Shown piece by piece: positions 45,291 through 53,981 of a stretch of 64,000 bases of DNA (position 1 is its first letter; the number at the start of each line of letters is the position of its first letter). The DNA comes from Actinomycetota bacterium (GTDB lineage: Bacteria > Actinomycetota > Actinomycetes > JACCUZ01). The notes beneath the pieces were generated by a model. It was not told where the DNA came from. It was given only the letters and a program-made list of their open reading frames with translations, and searched no databases. The translations under genes and the position numbers were made by a program. Location: contig JAVEDI010000056.1 in assembly GCA_030841035.1 (NCBI GenBank), positions 24,770 through 88,769 of the forward strand, given 5' to 3'.

Positions 45291-45462
45291 CGTCAGCTGC
45301 GAGCGCTCGTGGTGGCGGCGACGGGCGGGCGAGGTCCCCCCTCGTCACCTCGCCGCACCCGTCGCCGCACCGGTCCCCCCCGGTTACGCCGTCGCTCGCG
45401 GCTTGCCAGCGCCCCCCGACGCACAGCACCAGTCAAGCGTGCGGGCGCCTCGCGCAACAGGG

Positions 45463-45492
45463 CCGTTCGACCCGATCCGGGTTGCCGAACGG
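45463..45492 (-). terminator. terminator of the ABC exporter operon
   Basis: CCGTTCG (45463-45469) pairs with CGAACGG (45486-45492), with an inner CCCG-ATC-CGGG stem. It lies 15 bases beyond the stop of the ATPase gene, the last gene of the minus-strand operon. The stretch from here back to the clpC terminator (45291-45462) holds nothing recognisable. Confidence 0.65.
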
Positions 45493-45507
45493 CTGATCTG
45501 GGGCCGG

Positions 45508-46470
45508 TCACCCGCCGGAGAGGTACAGCCGGCGTACGACGTCCTCGATGTCGGGCTCGGTGATCGCCAGGTCGCGCAGCTGCACCCGGCCGGCGACCGC
45601 CGCCACCACCGCGGCCGCCGTGGTCTGCTCCGGGCGGAACGCCAGGTGCTGGCGCAGCCCGCCGGCCTCCACCGTGCGCAGCACGGTGCCCGGTACGTCG
45701 GCCAGCGGTGCGGCGGGCTCGACCAGGTCCACGACGAGCACCCGCTCGGCGCCCACCCGCGAGACCAGCGCCGGCAGCGTGCCGTCGAAGGCCAGCCGCC
45801 CATGGTCGATGACCAGGATGCGGTCGGAGAGCCGCTCGATGTCCGTCAGGTCGTGGGTGGTCAGCAGGATCGTCGTGCCGCGCTCGGTGCGTTCGCGCGC
45901 GAGGAAGCCACGCAGCCGTTCCTTGGACAGCAGGTCGAGCCCGATCGTCGGCTCGTCGAGCACCAGCAGCTCGGGGGAGTGCAGCAGGGCGGCGGCCACC
46001 TCCCCGCGCATCCGCTGCCCCAGCGACAGCTCCCGCACCGGCGTCGGGAAGAGCTCGTCGAGCTCGAGCTGGTCGGCGCACTCCCGCAGGCGGCTGCGCC
46101 ACAGCGCCTCGGGCAACCGGTGGATCGCCCCGAGCAGCCGGAAGGAGTCGGCGAGGGGCAGGTCCCACCACAGCTGGCTGCGTTGCCCGAACACCGCGCC
46201 CACCCGCCTGGCGAGGACCGTCCGCTGGGCGACGGGCTCCAGGCCGCAGATCCGCACGCGCCCCGCCGTCGGCAGCAGGATGCCCATCAACATCTTGATG
46301 GTGGTGGACTTGCCGGCGCCGTTGGCGCCGATGTAGCCCAGGCATTCACCGGGCGCGATCGAGAACGAGACGTCATCGACCGCGGTCACGACGTGGCGGG
46401 TACGGGCGAACCGGCCCGCGCGGCGACGTACGACGTAGTCGCGGCGAAGGTGTTCGACGTCCACGATCAC
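45508..46470 (-). CDS. ABC-2 exporter ATP-binding protein
   Basis: A 320-residue ATPase of a drug or lipid exporter. Walker A GANGAGKST, a Q-loop in VFGQRSQLWWD, the signature LSLGQRMRGEVAAAL and Walker B LLVLDEPTIGLD are intact. The AVFGQRSQLWW segment and the C-terminal extension are typical of the DaunoA/viologen-exporter-like ATPases that pair with two DUF990-type permeases. The GTG at 46470 overlaps the upstream permease stop (GTGA). It is the last gene of a three-gene operon, followed by a hairpin. Confidence 0.9.
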   Translation of the reverse strand: MIVDVEHLRRDYVVRRRAGRFARTRHVVTAVDDVSFSIAPGECLGYIGANGAGKSTTIKMLMGILLPTAGRVRICGLEPVAQRTVLARRVGAVFGQRSQLWWDLPLADSFRLLGAIHRLPEALWRSRLRECADQLELDELFPTPVRELSLGQRMRGEVAAALLHSPELLVLDEPTIGLDLLSKERLRGFLARERTERGTTILLTTHDLTDIERLSDRILVIDHGRLAFDGTLPALVSRVGAERVLVVDLVEPAAPLADVPGTVLRTVEAGGLRQHLAFRPEQTTAAAVVAAVAGRVQLRDLAITEPDIEDVVRRLYLSGG

Positions 46471-47303
46471 GAGCCCGCCCCCACGTAGTGACGCAGGCCG
46501 GTGCGCCATACCAGCCCCGCGACGGCCGCGGCGAGCAGCGCGACGAGTGGCCCGGACCACGAGAGCCAGGACGGCAGACCCAGCGGGTCGTCGCGACCCA
46601 GCAGGGCGAGGGCCGGGAGGTACCCGACGAAGGCGGCAGGCACCACGAAGGTGAAGAAGCTGCGCACCGCGCGGTCGAAGATGGTGAACGGCATCGAGGA
46701 CAGGTAGTTGCCGCCGTAGGTGAAGGCGTTGGCGAACTCGGTGCCCTCCACCAGCCAGAAGCTCACGGTGGCCGTCGCCACGAAGATGGCGCAGAAGATC
46801 ACCGCTCCGGCGACCGGCGTCACCGCCAGAAGCCCCACGCGTGCGGGCGTCCAGTGGATGTGCGCGCGGCTCACCGAGGCGGCGAGCACGACGAGCGCGA
46901 AGGCGAAGCGCCCTAGCCGTCGCAACGAGAAGTCGGAGGTGACGAGCTGGCCCAGCGCGGGGAGCGGGCGCAGGAGCATCGCGTCGAACTGCCCGCTGCG
47001 CACGTAGTCGGGCAGCCGCTCGACGTGTCCCACGGCGATGTCGCCGAGGGTGAACGCGCAGGTCGCCAGCCCGAACATCAGCGCCACCTCGGCGAAGCGG
47101 AAGCCGCCGAACGCTCTCACCTGGTGGAAGACGACGTAGATCTCGCTGAAATCGACCAGGCCGATCGCGAACTGCCCCACCACCTCGAACGCGAAAGAGC
47201 CGCGGTAGGCCGTCTGGGCGGCGACCCTCGAGCGGATCACGGCGCCGTAGGCGCGGGCCACCGACGGTGCGGCCGGCGACGCCCTCGAGGACGTCTCAAC
47301 CAC
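46467..47303 (-). CDS. ABC-2 family permease (second subunit)
   Basis: A 278-residue membrane protein with six predicted helices and the conserved cytoplasmic segment VERLPDYVRSGQFDAMLLRPLP, diagnostic of ABC-2/DUF990 permeases. The GTG at 47303 starts inside the upstream permease (eight-base overlap, GTGGTTGA), so the subunits are coupled and likely made in equal amounts. Substrate unknown. Confidence 0.88.
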   Translation of the reverse strand: MVETSSRASPAAPSVARAYGAVIRSRVAAQTAYRGSFAFEVVGQFAIGLVDFSEIYVVFHQVRAFGGFRFAEVALMFGLATCAFTLGDIAVGHVERLPDYVRSGQFDAMLLRPLPALGQLVTSDFSLRRLGRFAFALVVLAASVSRAHIHWTPARVGLLAVTPVAGAVIFCAIFVATATVSFWLVEGTEFANAFTYGGNYLSSMPFTIFDRAVRSFFTFVVPAAFVGYLPALALLGRDDPLGLPSWLSWSGPLVALLAAAVAGLVWRTGLRHYVGAGS

Positions 47304-48144
47304 CCTGCACCACCAGCTTGCGCGTCGCACGAGCGAGGACCAGGCGGCCGAGGGCGAGCAGTGCCAGCGACCAAGCCAGCTGGGCGGCGACGGTGCCTGC
47401 GGCAGCCCAGCCTCGGCTCTGTCCGGTGGCCAGGTCGCACGGTGCCTGCAGCAGCCAGGGGAACGGCGTCGCATAGGCGAGCACCTTCAGCCAGGTGGGG
47501 AACAGCTGCACCGGGATGATCAGGCCGCAGAGCAGGTTCGTCGTGAGCACGTAGATCGTGAGCGGCCCGCGGATCTCCACGACCCAGAACGCGGCGAGGT
47601 TGACCAGGAACCGGCACGCGAAGGAGACCACGACCGCGAGCAGCACCGCCGGCGCGAGCAGTGCCACCGCCGCCGGGTCGGTGGGGAAGGAGAAGCCGAA
47701 CAGCGCCCCGCCGAGGACCATCGGCAGCACGCCGCGCGCGAAGACGGCGTACGCGGCGCGTCCCAGGTCGGTCGCCAGCCAGCTCAGCTGCAGGTCCAGC
47801 GGTCTCGCCAGGTCGACCGCGATGTCACCGGTGCGCACCCGCTGGGCGAGGTCGCTCGAGCCGAACACGGCCACGACGGCGATCAGCGCCTGGGACATCC
47901 ACACGTACGTCGAGAGCTGGTCGCGGTCGTAGCCGGCGACGGTCCCACCGGTCTGCTTGATGATGGCCAGCAGCACCGAGAGCTTGATGACGCCGAACAC
48001 GGTGTTGGTGAACATGCCGGCCAGCGCCGCCTGGCGGTAGGTCGCCCACCGGGCGAAGCCGGCGCGCGCCAGGGCCAGGGCCGCCGCAGCAGGCAGCGCG
48101 ACGGCCGGGCGTCCAGGCTGGGCGGCGACCGGCACCTGCGGCAC
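47296..48144 (-). CDS. ABC-2 family permease (first subunit)
   Basis: A 282-residue permease, the paralogue of the next gene's product: six helices and the matching cytoplasmic segment RVRTGDIAVDLARPLDLQ. Two different permeases with one ATPase make a heterodimeric exporter. The GTG at 48144 begins the operon; the first 25 residues are Ala/Pro-rich, so a start a little further inside is possible. The gene is 51 bases from the mutY stop on the same strand. Confidence 0.85.
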   Translation of the reverse strand: MPQVPVAAQPGRPAVALPAAAALALARAGFARWATYRQAALAGMFTNTVFGVIKLSVLLAIIKQTGGTVAGYDRDQLSTYVWMSQALIAVVAVFGSSDLAQRVRTGDIAVDLARPLDLQLSWLATDLGRAAYAVFARGVLPMVLGGALFGFSFPTDPAAVALLAPAVLLAVVVSFACRFLVNLAAFWVVEIRGPLTIYVLTTNLLCGLIIPVQLFPTWLKVLAYATPFPWLLQAPCDLATGQSRGWAAAGTVAAQLAWSLALLALGRLVLARATRKLVVQGG

Positions 48145-48195
48145 CCTACCGAGCGCGGTGCGCAGGCCGGTCCTGGCGCATCGGCTGCCGAACGG

Positions 48196-49104
48196 TCACC
48201 CGCGCGCAGCGGCGGGAGGCACCGCGGCCGAGCCGGGCAACGTCAGGCGGCCGTCGGGCTGCTGCACCGCGAGGCCGTCCTCGATCAGCCCCGCCAGGGC
48301 CCGCTCGCGCTGGTCGGCGTCGCTGCAGAGCGGCTCCAGCGAGGCGACCGGCACCGGTCCGCCCGACTCGCGCAGCGCCGCCATGATCAGGCCGCGCACC
48401 TGCCGGTCGGTGCCAGCGAAGCCCTGCGGCCTGCGGCGCGGACCGTCGTACCGCGGGCGGCCCGCTGCCCGCCAGGAGCACCGATCGGCCACGGGACAGT
48501 CGCCGCAGCGCGGGTCGCGGGCCGTGCAGACCAGGGCGCCGAGCTCCATGACCGCGACCGCCCAGCGGGCCGCGGCTGCAGCGTCGTCGGGGACCACCGA
48601 GTCGGCGGACGCCCGCTCGGCCGTGCTCAGGTGCGGCGCCGGATGCTCGGCACCCGCCACGGACCGGGCCAGCACCCGGCGGACGTTGGTGTCGAGCACG
48701 GCGTGGCGGCCACCGAACGCGAACGAGGCGACCGCCGCCGCGGTGTAGGACCCGACGCCGGGCAGCGCGAGCAGGTCGGCGTAGGACGAGGGCACCTGAC
48801 CGCCGTGGTGTGCGGTGACGGCGCCGGCGGCCGCGTGCAGCCGCAGCGCCCGCCGCGGGTAACCGAGCCGGCCCCACATCCGCACCGCGTTGCCCGGGGA
48901 GTCGGCCGCGAGAGCGGCCGGGGTCGGCCACCTCTCGAGCCAGGCCAGGTAGACCGGCAGCACCCGCGCGACCGGTGTCTGCTGCAACATGACCTCGCTG
49001 ACCAGGACGGCCCACGGCGACGCGTCGGGAGCCCGCCACGGCAGCTCCCGGGCGTGGGTCTCGTACCAGTCCAGAACCGGGGCGTGCAACGGTGAGGAGG
49101 GCAT
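48196..49104 (-). CDS. mutY: A/G-specific adenine glycosylase
   Basis: A 302-residue base-excision repair enzyme that removes adenine opposite 8-oxoguanine. It has a helix-hairpin-helix LPGVGSYTAAAV, the catalytic glutamate in SEVMLQQT, the NVRRVLAR segment and a 4Fe-4S cluster with C-x6-C-x2-C-x5-C spacing (CTARDPRC, GDC, PVADRC). The C-terminal NUDIX-like 8-oxoG domain of E. coli MutY is shortened or absent. The ATG at 49104 is preferred over an upstream extension without coding character. It is divergent from cheB across 149 bases. Confidence 0.93.
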   Translation of the reverse strand: MPSSPLHAPVLDWYETHARELPWRAPDASPWAVLVSEVMLQQTPVARVLPVYLAWLERWPTPAALAADSPGNAVRMWGRLGYPRRALRLHAAAGAVTAHHGGQVPSSYADLLALPGVGSYTAAAVASFAFGGRHAVLDTNVRRVLARSVAGAEHPAPHLSTAERASADSVVPDDAAAAARWAVAVMELGALVCTARDPRCGDCPVADRCSWRAAGRPRYDGPRRRPQGFAGTDRQVRGLIMAALRESGGPVPVASLEPLCSDADQRERALAGLIEDGLAVQQPDGRLTLPGSAAVPPAAARG

Positions 49105-49253
49105 GGCACGGCGATCCTCGCACGCCTGTCGGCGGGCCGGCCCCCTCAAGTGCGGCGACGCCGATGACGACATGAGGGGGAGGGACGCCGCCGGGCCGTG
49201 CTGCACCGCCACGAGCTGCATCAGCACCAGACGAGCCTGACGAGAGGGGTGTC

Positions 49254-50393
49254 GTGACCGAGCAGAGCGGCTCCCACCCCCCGGAGGGCGCCCCGCAGCC
49301 GGCGGCCTTGTCGGTCCTGCTGGTGGGCCACAGCCGGTCGCGGACCCGCGCTATGGCCGACCTGCTCACCGCTCCCGGCTTCTCGGTCGTGGCCGAGGTC
49401 ACGACGGCGGCGGCGGCCGAGGCTGCAGTGGTCGAGCACGAACCCGCCGCCGTGCTGCTCGACCTCGACCCGTCGGCCGGCGGCATCGAGGCGATCGAGC
49501 GGATCATGGGCACCCTCGCGACGCCCATCGTGATCTGCGGCGACCTCGCACCGCACGTGCAGGCCGCCCTTGCCGCCGGTGCCGTCGACGTGATCGGCGC
49601 GCTCGACGCGCTGCCCGACTCGCCGCAGTACGCCACCGCCGTACGCCGTCACCTGCGCATCGCCTCCCGGGTCCGAGTGATCACCCACCCGCGCAACCGG
49701 CTGCGGGCCCGCGGTCTCGAGCCGAGCGCACCGCCGCAGGCGGCTCAGCCCAGCGGGTGGTCGGCGCAGCCCTCACGGGTCCGCGTCGTCGTCATCGGGG
49801 CCTCCACGGGCGGTCCCCCGGCGCTGGCGACCATCCTCGCGGACCTGCCCCCCGACCTCCCGGTGCCCGTGCTGGTCGTGCAGCACATGGCCGACGGCTT
49901 CGTCGAGGGCCTGGCTACGTGGCTCGACGGCCTCTCCCCGCTGCCGGTCGTGGTCGCCGAGCACGGCCGGCGGCTGCAGGCCGGCACCGTCTACGTGGCC
50001 CCTGCCCGCCTCAACACCGTGCTGCGCCACGGCATGCGCATCGACCTGTGCCCGCCCGAGGAGGGCCAGTTCCACGTCCCCGCGGTGGACGCGGCGTTCG
50101 CGAGCGCGGCATCGACGTACGGCGCCCAGGCCATCGGCGTGCTGCTGACCGGCATGGGGCGCGACGGCGCCGTCGGCCTGCGCTCCATGCACGACCGCGG
50201 CGCCTTCACCATCGGCCAGGACGAGCCGACCAGTGTCGTGTGGGGCATGCCCGCGGCCGCGCAGGCGCTCGGCGCGGTGGAGCACGAGCTGCCCCTCGCG
50301 GCGATCGCCGGGGCCATCGTCACGCGGCTGCGCCAGCACGGCCCCGTGCGTGGCGGCACCGCTGACCCGGTCCGCTCGGCGGTGCGCGGATGA
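49254..50393 (+). CDS. cheB: chemotaxis protein-glutamate methylesterase CheB
   Basis: A 379-residue CheB that removes methyl groups from chemoreceptors. The C-terminal esterase domain is intact: Ser184 in IGASTGG, His211 in VQHM and Asp304 in TGMGRDG. The N-terminal receiver is degenerate: the phospho-acceptor aspartate seems kept (D70 in LLDLD), but the acidic pair normally binding Mg2+ is Gly-His (residues 25-26), so classical phosphorylation by CheA is doubtful. The GTG has GAGAGGGG upstream. It is first in cheB-cheR-cheW; its stop overlaps the cheR start. Confidence 0.93.
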   Translation: MTEQSGSHPPEGAPQPAALSVLLVGHSRSRTRAMADLLTAPGFSVVAEVTTAAAAEAAVVEHEPAAVLLDLDPSAGGIEAIERIMGTLATPIVICGDLAPHVQAALAAGAVDVIGALDALPDSPQYATAVRRHLRIASRVRVITHPRNRLRARGLEPSAPPQAAQPSGWSAQPSRVRVVVIGASTGGPPALATILADLPPDLPVPVLVVQHMADGFVEGLATWLDGLSPLPVVVAEHGRRLQAGTVYVAPARLNTVLRHGMRIDLCPPEEGQFHVPAVDAAFASAASTYGAQAIGVLLTGMGRDGAVGLRSMHDRGAFTIGQDEPTSVVWGMPAAAQALGAVEHELPLAAIAGAIVTRLRQHGPVRGGTADPVRSAVRG

Positions 50394-51814
50394 GGGCGAC
50401 GCTGCAGGACGAGGACTACGACCTGCTGCGTGACTATCTCGCCAGCACCGCGGGCCTGGTCTTCGCGGAGCACCGTCGTGACACCCTGGCCGCCATCGTC
50501 GCGGACCGGCTGGCGGCCACGGGCATGGCGGACCTGCGCGCCTACGTCGCCAGCCTCGGCGAGCCGGGCGGCGAGCGCGAGCGGCTGCTCGACGCGGTGA
50601 CCGTGCAGGAGACGCAGTTCTTCCGCAACCTTCCGCAGATGGATGCCCTGCGCAGCACCGTGCTGCCCGAGCTGGCACGCCGCACCGCGGGCCGCCGCCG
50701 GCCGCTCACCGTCTGGAGCGCCGGCTGCTCCACCGGCGAGGAGGCCTACACGCTGGCGATGCTGCTGATCGAGACCTACGGCCGTACGTCGCCCCCGGTG
50801 CGGGTCATCGGCACCGACGTGTCCGCCTCGGCGTTGCGGACGGCACAGCACGCGACGTACTCCGGTCGCACGCTCGCCGCCGTGCCACCCACGACCCGCG
50901 AGCGCTTCTTCCGGCCCGGTCCCGGTCGTGCGCTCGTCGTGGGCGACGACGTGCGTGCGCTGGTCGAGCTGCGGGCGCACAACCTGGTCACCGACCCGCC
51001 GCCGTTCGGTCCCGGCGAGGTGGACCTGCTGGTGTGCCGCAACGTGACCATCTACTTCTCCCGTCCGACGACGCGCCGCCTGATCGGGCGGTTCCACGAC
51101 GCCCTCGGCGAGGACGGCTACCTGCTGCTCGGGCACTCCGAGACGCTGTGGCAGCTCAGTGACGCCTTCACCCTGCTGCCCGTCGGGGATGCGTTCATCT
51201 ACCGCAAGGGCGCGGCGGCGGCCCGGACCCCGCGGCAGGCCGCGGCCGCCGGGATCGCCCTGGTGACGCCCCGGGGGGCCCGCCGGCGGCCACGTCCGGC
51301 GCGGGCCGTCCCCCGTCCCGCCACGGCCTCCCTCGCGCCCGCGCCGGTGTCCCCGCACCGCGCCGTGGCAGCGCCGGGCCTGCTCGACGCGGCCCGCAGG
51401 GCTCTTTCGGCGGGGGACTACGCCGACGCGGCCCGGCTCGCGCAGGCGGCCTGCGCCGGGGAGCCGTTGCTGGCCGAGGCGTACGTCGTCCTGGGCCACG
51501 CGCTGTCCACGATGGCCCTCGACGAGGCAGCCCTCGACGCGCTGCGCAAGGCCGTCTACCTCGAGCCGGGCCACGGCATCGCCCACTTCCTGCTCGGCGG
51601 GGCGCTGGCCCGACTGGGGCAGCACAGCCTCGCGGCGGTCTCCTACCGGGCAGCCGCGGCCACGCTGCCCGGCACCCGCCCGGCCACCGTCGAGGCCTAT
51701 CTCGGCGGCCGGGCGGTCGCCGATCTCGTGGAGGTCTGTGAACGTCTGGCACGATCGTCGGCGGAGCTCTCGGCGGCAGAAGGCCCGGTGTCCAGAGGAA
51801 GGAGCGCCTCATGA
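50390..51814 (+). CDS. cheR: CheR methyltransferase with C-terminal TPR-like repeats
   Basis: A 474-residue chemoreceptor glutamate methyltransferase. The all-helical N-terminal domain and the SAM-binding core (SAGCSTGEEAYTLAM, VIGTDVSASAL, LLVCRNVTIYFS) are typical. After an Arg/Pro-rich linker (about residues 280-325), two to three TPR-like helical repeats follow (GDYADAARLAQAAC, DEAALDALRKAVYLEPGHG). CheR-TPR forms are usually found in alternative, non-flagellar or non-classical signalling arrays, where the TPR docks partners. Overlaps cheB and cheW by four bases each. Confidence 0.92.
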   Translation: MRATLQDEDYDLLRDYLASTAGLVFAEHRRDTLAAIVADRLAATGMADLRAYVASLGEPGGERERLLDAVTVQETQFFRNLPQMDALRSTVLPELARRTAGRRRPLTVWSAGCSTGEEAYTLAMLLIETYGRTSPPVRVIGTDVSASALRTAQHATYSGRTLAAVPPTTRERFFRPGPGRALVVGDDVRALVELRAHNLVTDPPPFGPGEVDLLVCRNVTIYFSRPTTRRLIGRFHDALGEDGYLLLGHSETLWQLSDAFTLLPVGDAFIYRKGAAAARTPRQAAAAGIALVTPRGARRRPRPARAVPRPATASLAPAPVSPHRAVAAPGLLDAARRALSAGDYADAARLAQAACAGEPLLAEAYVVLGHALSTMALDEAALDALRKAVYLEPGHGIAHFLLGGALARLGQHSLAAVSYRAAAATLPGTRPATVEAYLGGRAVADLVEVCERLARSSAELSAAEGPVSRGRSAS

Positions 51815-52236
51815 GCGGCTACGTGACGTTCATGATGGGCGGGCGGGAGATGGCCGGCCGGCTGGCCGAGGTACGCGAGGTCGTGCGAGCCGTCGGTATC
51901 GAACCGCTGCCCGGCGCCCGGGCCCCCGTCACCTGCCTGCTGACGCTGCGCGACGTACCGCTGCCCGTGGTCGACCTGCGCAGCGGCGCGGACGCGCGCG
52001 ACGTCGGCGACGTGCTGGTCCTGCTCGCCGATGCGACGCCGGACCAGGAGGTCCTGGGGCTCGCGGTCGATCAGGTCCTGGCCGTGCTCGGCCCCGAGGA
52101 CCTGGTGCCGCTGGGCGGCGACGCGCTGACCTGGCGGTCCCTGCCGTCCTACGTGCTCGAGGTCCGGCGCAACGAGGCCGGTCGCGCCGTCTTCGTGGTG
52201 TCGTTGCGCGCCCTGGCCGGGCTGGTCACCGTCTGA
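51811..52236 (+). CDS. cheW: CheW coupling protein
   Basis: A 141-residue CheW-like scaffold, seen as FMMGGREMAGRLAEVREVVRAV, then LPGARAPVTCLLTLRDVPLPVVDLR and a C-terminal sheet. CheW links receptors to the CheA kinase, but no cheA, cheY or receptor gene is in this window. It starts inside the cheR stop (ATGA). The last 11 bases overlap the convergent GGDEF gene. Confidence 0.88.
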   Translation: MSGYVTFMMGGREMAGRLAEVREVVRAVGIEPLPGARAPVTCLLTLRDVPLPVVDLRSGADARDVGDVLVLLADATPDQEVLGLAVDQVLAVLGPEDLVPLGGDALTWRSLPSYVLEVRRNEAGRAVFVVSLRALAGLVTV

Positions 52237-53878
52237 GCGTCGACGAGCGAGCCGGGACGGGGTCGTCGGCCGTCGGCCGCACGGACGACGTGGCGTCGGG
52301 CGCCTGCTGCGCTCGGTCGGGACGGTGCGTGTCGGCGGCGTTGGTCACGACGGCGCAGCCCTTGCCGGCCGCCTTGGCCATGTACATCGCCCGGTCGGCG
52401 GCCGCCACCAGCTCGCTGACGGTGACCCGCTGAGCCGGTTCCCCGGGGTCTCGGCGTTGCTCGACGTAGGCGACCCCGACGCTCGCCCCCACCGGTACCG
52501 CGACCCCCTCGATCGAGGCGTGGGGCTGCATCGCCTCGACCAGCCGCCCGGCGACCGTGGCGGGCTCGTCATGGTTGGCGTCGAGCAGCGCGGCGAACTC
52601 GTCGCCCCCGAGACGGGCCACCGTGTCGACGGCGCGCAGTGCCTGGCGCAGGCGCCTGGCCACCTCGACGAGCAACGCATCGCCCGCGCTGTGCCCCATG
52701 CGGTCGTTGACGTTCTTGAAGTCGTCCAGGTCGATGAAGAGCACGGCGACGCCGGTCCCTTCGCGGCGGTGCCGCGCGACGGCCTGTTCGGCCCGGTCGA
52801 GGAACAGCGCCCGGTTCGCCAGGCCGGTCAACGGATCGTGGAAGGCCTGGTGGGCCAGCTGCGCCTCGCGCTGGTGCAACGCCAGCATCAGGCGTCGGTT
52901 GTCGGCGAGGACCAGGAACTGGCGCACGAGGACCAGCACGACCAGCGAGAGCGCGAGAGCGGTCTCCACGGCCGAGACCCGGTGCCCCGTGACGACGCGC
53001 ACCCCCAGCGCGCCGCACGCAGCCACCAGGGGTAGGTAGGGCAGGCTCAGCCGCAGCCACGACGGCCGGTCGTCGTCGGTGACCAGCGCTGCGGGCTCGG
53101 CACCGGTCTGGAAGGCGGCTGCCGCGATGAGCAGGAAACCGGTCACCCAGCCCGAGCTGATCAGGTTGCCCGTGGCGTAGACGCCCTCGCTGATCAGGTA
53201 GACGTAGGCGCTGTCCGCGGCGGCGAGACCACCGAGCCCGGCCGCCAGCAGTAGCAGCGGTCCGCGCGCACCCGCACTGGTACGGGCAACGGCCAGCAGC
53301 ACGAGGGTCGCCGTGACGACGTCCCCGATGGGGTAGGCCATGGCGAGGGTGAAGCTCAGCGGGTCGGGCGCCCCCGCGGCGTACACCGAGCCGAGGGCGG
53401 TGACCCAGGACAGCACGAGCAGCGAGCCGGCGATGACGGCCCCGTCCAGCACGTCACGGATGCCGCCTGCGACCCGGCGGCCCGCGGACAACCAGAGCAC
53501 CAGACCGGCAGCGGTCGCGAGCGGCGTCAGCAGGAAGCCGATGTCGGAGGCCGACGGGAACGGCACCTCCTGGTCGAGCACCAGCTCGTAGAAGCTCCAC
53601 ACGACCTGCCCGCCTGCCCAGGCGGCCATGCCGACGGCGATCCACAGCCAGGCCCGCCGGCGAGTCCCGCTGGAGCGGTAGGCGGCCCGGGCCGCGGCGA
53701 CGGCGGCAAGCGTCGCGGCCGCCAGCTGACCGAGGTCGTCCACGGTCAGCACGGTGCGGCGGCTGCCGGGCTCCCTCCACAGGACGACGGCGAACAGCAC
53801 GCCGACCAGCAGCGCGACGCCGCCGCGGGTCCAGCCCTGCGAGACCCGGCGGCCGCGCGGGATCGGTGCGGACGTCAT
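52226..53878 (-). CDS. membrane diguanylate cyclase (GGDEF)
   Basis: A 550-residue protein with about eight to ten transmembrane helices in the first 330 residues, likely a membrane sensor, and a cytosolic GGDEF domain: FHDPLTGLANRALF, FIDLDDFKNVNDRMGHSAGD and an intact GGDEF at the active loop (LGGDEF). A disordered Thr/Ser/Pro tail ends it. It should make cyclic di-GMP. The ATG at 53878 has GCCGATAG seven bases upstream, close to the -10 of flagellar sigma-28 promoters, linking it possibly to motility. It overlaps cheW tail to tail. Confidence 0.91.
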   Translation of the reverse strand: MTSAPIPRGRRVSQGWTRGGVALLVGVLFAVVLWREPGSRRTVLTVDDLGQLAAATLAAVAAARAAYRSSGTRRRAWLWIAVGMAAWAGGQVVWSFYELVLDQEVPFPSASDIGFLLTPLATAAGLVLWLSAGRRVAGGIRDVLDGAVIAGSLLVLSWVTALGSVYAAGAPDPLSFTLAMAYPIGDVVTATLVLLAVARTSAGARGPLLLLAAGLGGLAAADSAYVYLISEGVYATGNLISSGWVTGFLLIAAAAFQTGAEPAALVTDDDRPSWLRLSLPYLPLVAACGALGVRVVTGHRVSAVETALALSLVVLVLVRQFLVLADNRRLMLALHQREAQLAHQAFHDPLTGLANRALFLDRAEQAVARHRREGTGVAVLFIDLDDFKNVNDRMGHSAGDALLVEVARRLRQALRAVDTVARLGGDEFAALLDANHDEPATVAGRLVEAMQPHASIEGVAVPVGASVGVAYVEQRRDPGEPAQRVTVSELVAAADRAMYMAKAAGKGCAVVTNAADTHRPDRAQQAPDATSSVRPTADDPVPARSSTLRR

Positions 53879-53893
53879 GCTCGACCTATCGGC
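53879..53893 (-). promoter_or_regulatory. sigma-28-like -10 element before diguanylate cyclase gene
   Basis: On the minus strand GCCGATAG (53893 to 53886) differs at one base from the FliA/WhiG -10 GCCGATAA and ends seven bases before the ATG. No good TAAA or CTCAA -35 is found at the expected distance, so this is tentative. Confidence 0.3.
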
Positions 53894-53981
53894 AGGGATC
53901 CTCGCTCACCAAAGGAGAACTGTCATCATTTGCCTCCCGCACCCCCGCCGGACGTCGCTGCTGCGGGGGCTGCGGCGGCGG

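Noticed and set aside
45291..45462. Small gene between clpC and the exporter operon
   Set aside because: Open frames here are shadows without ribosome sites or coding character; the stretch lies between two terminators.
49145..49167. Possible sigma-28 promoter (CTCAA and GCCGATGA) before cheB
   Set aside because: Only 10 bases separate the two elements instead of about 15, so it does not fit the FliA spacing.
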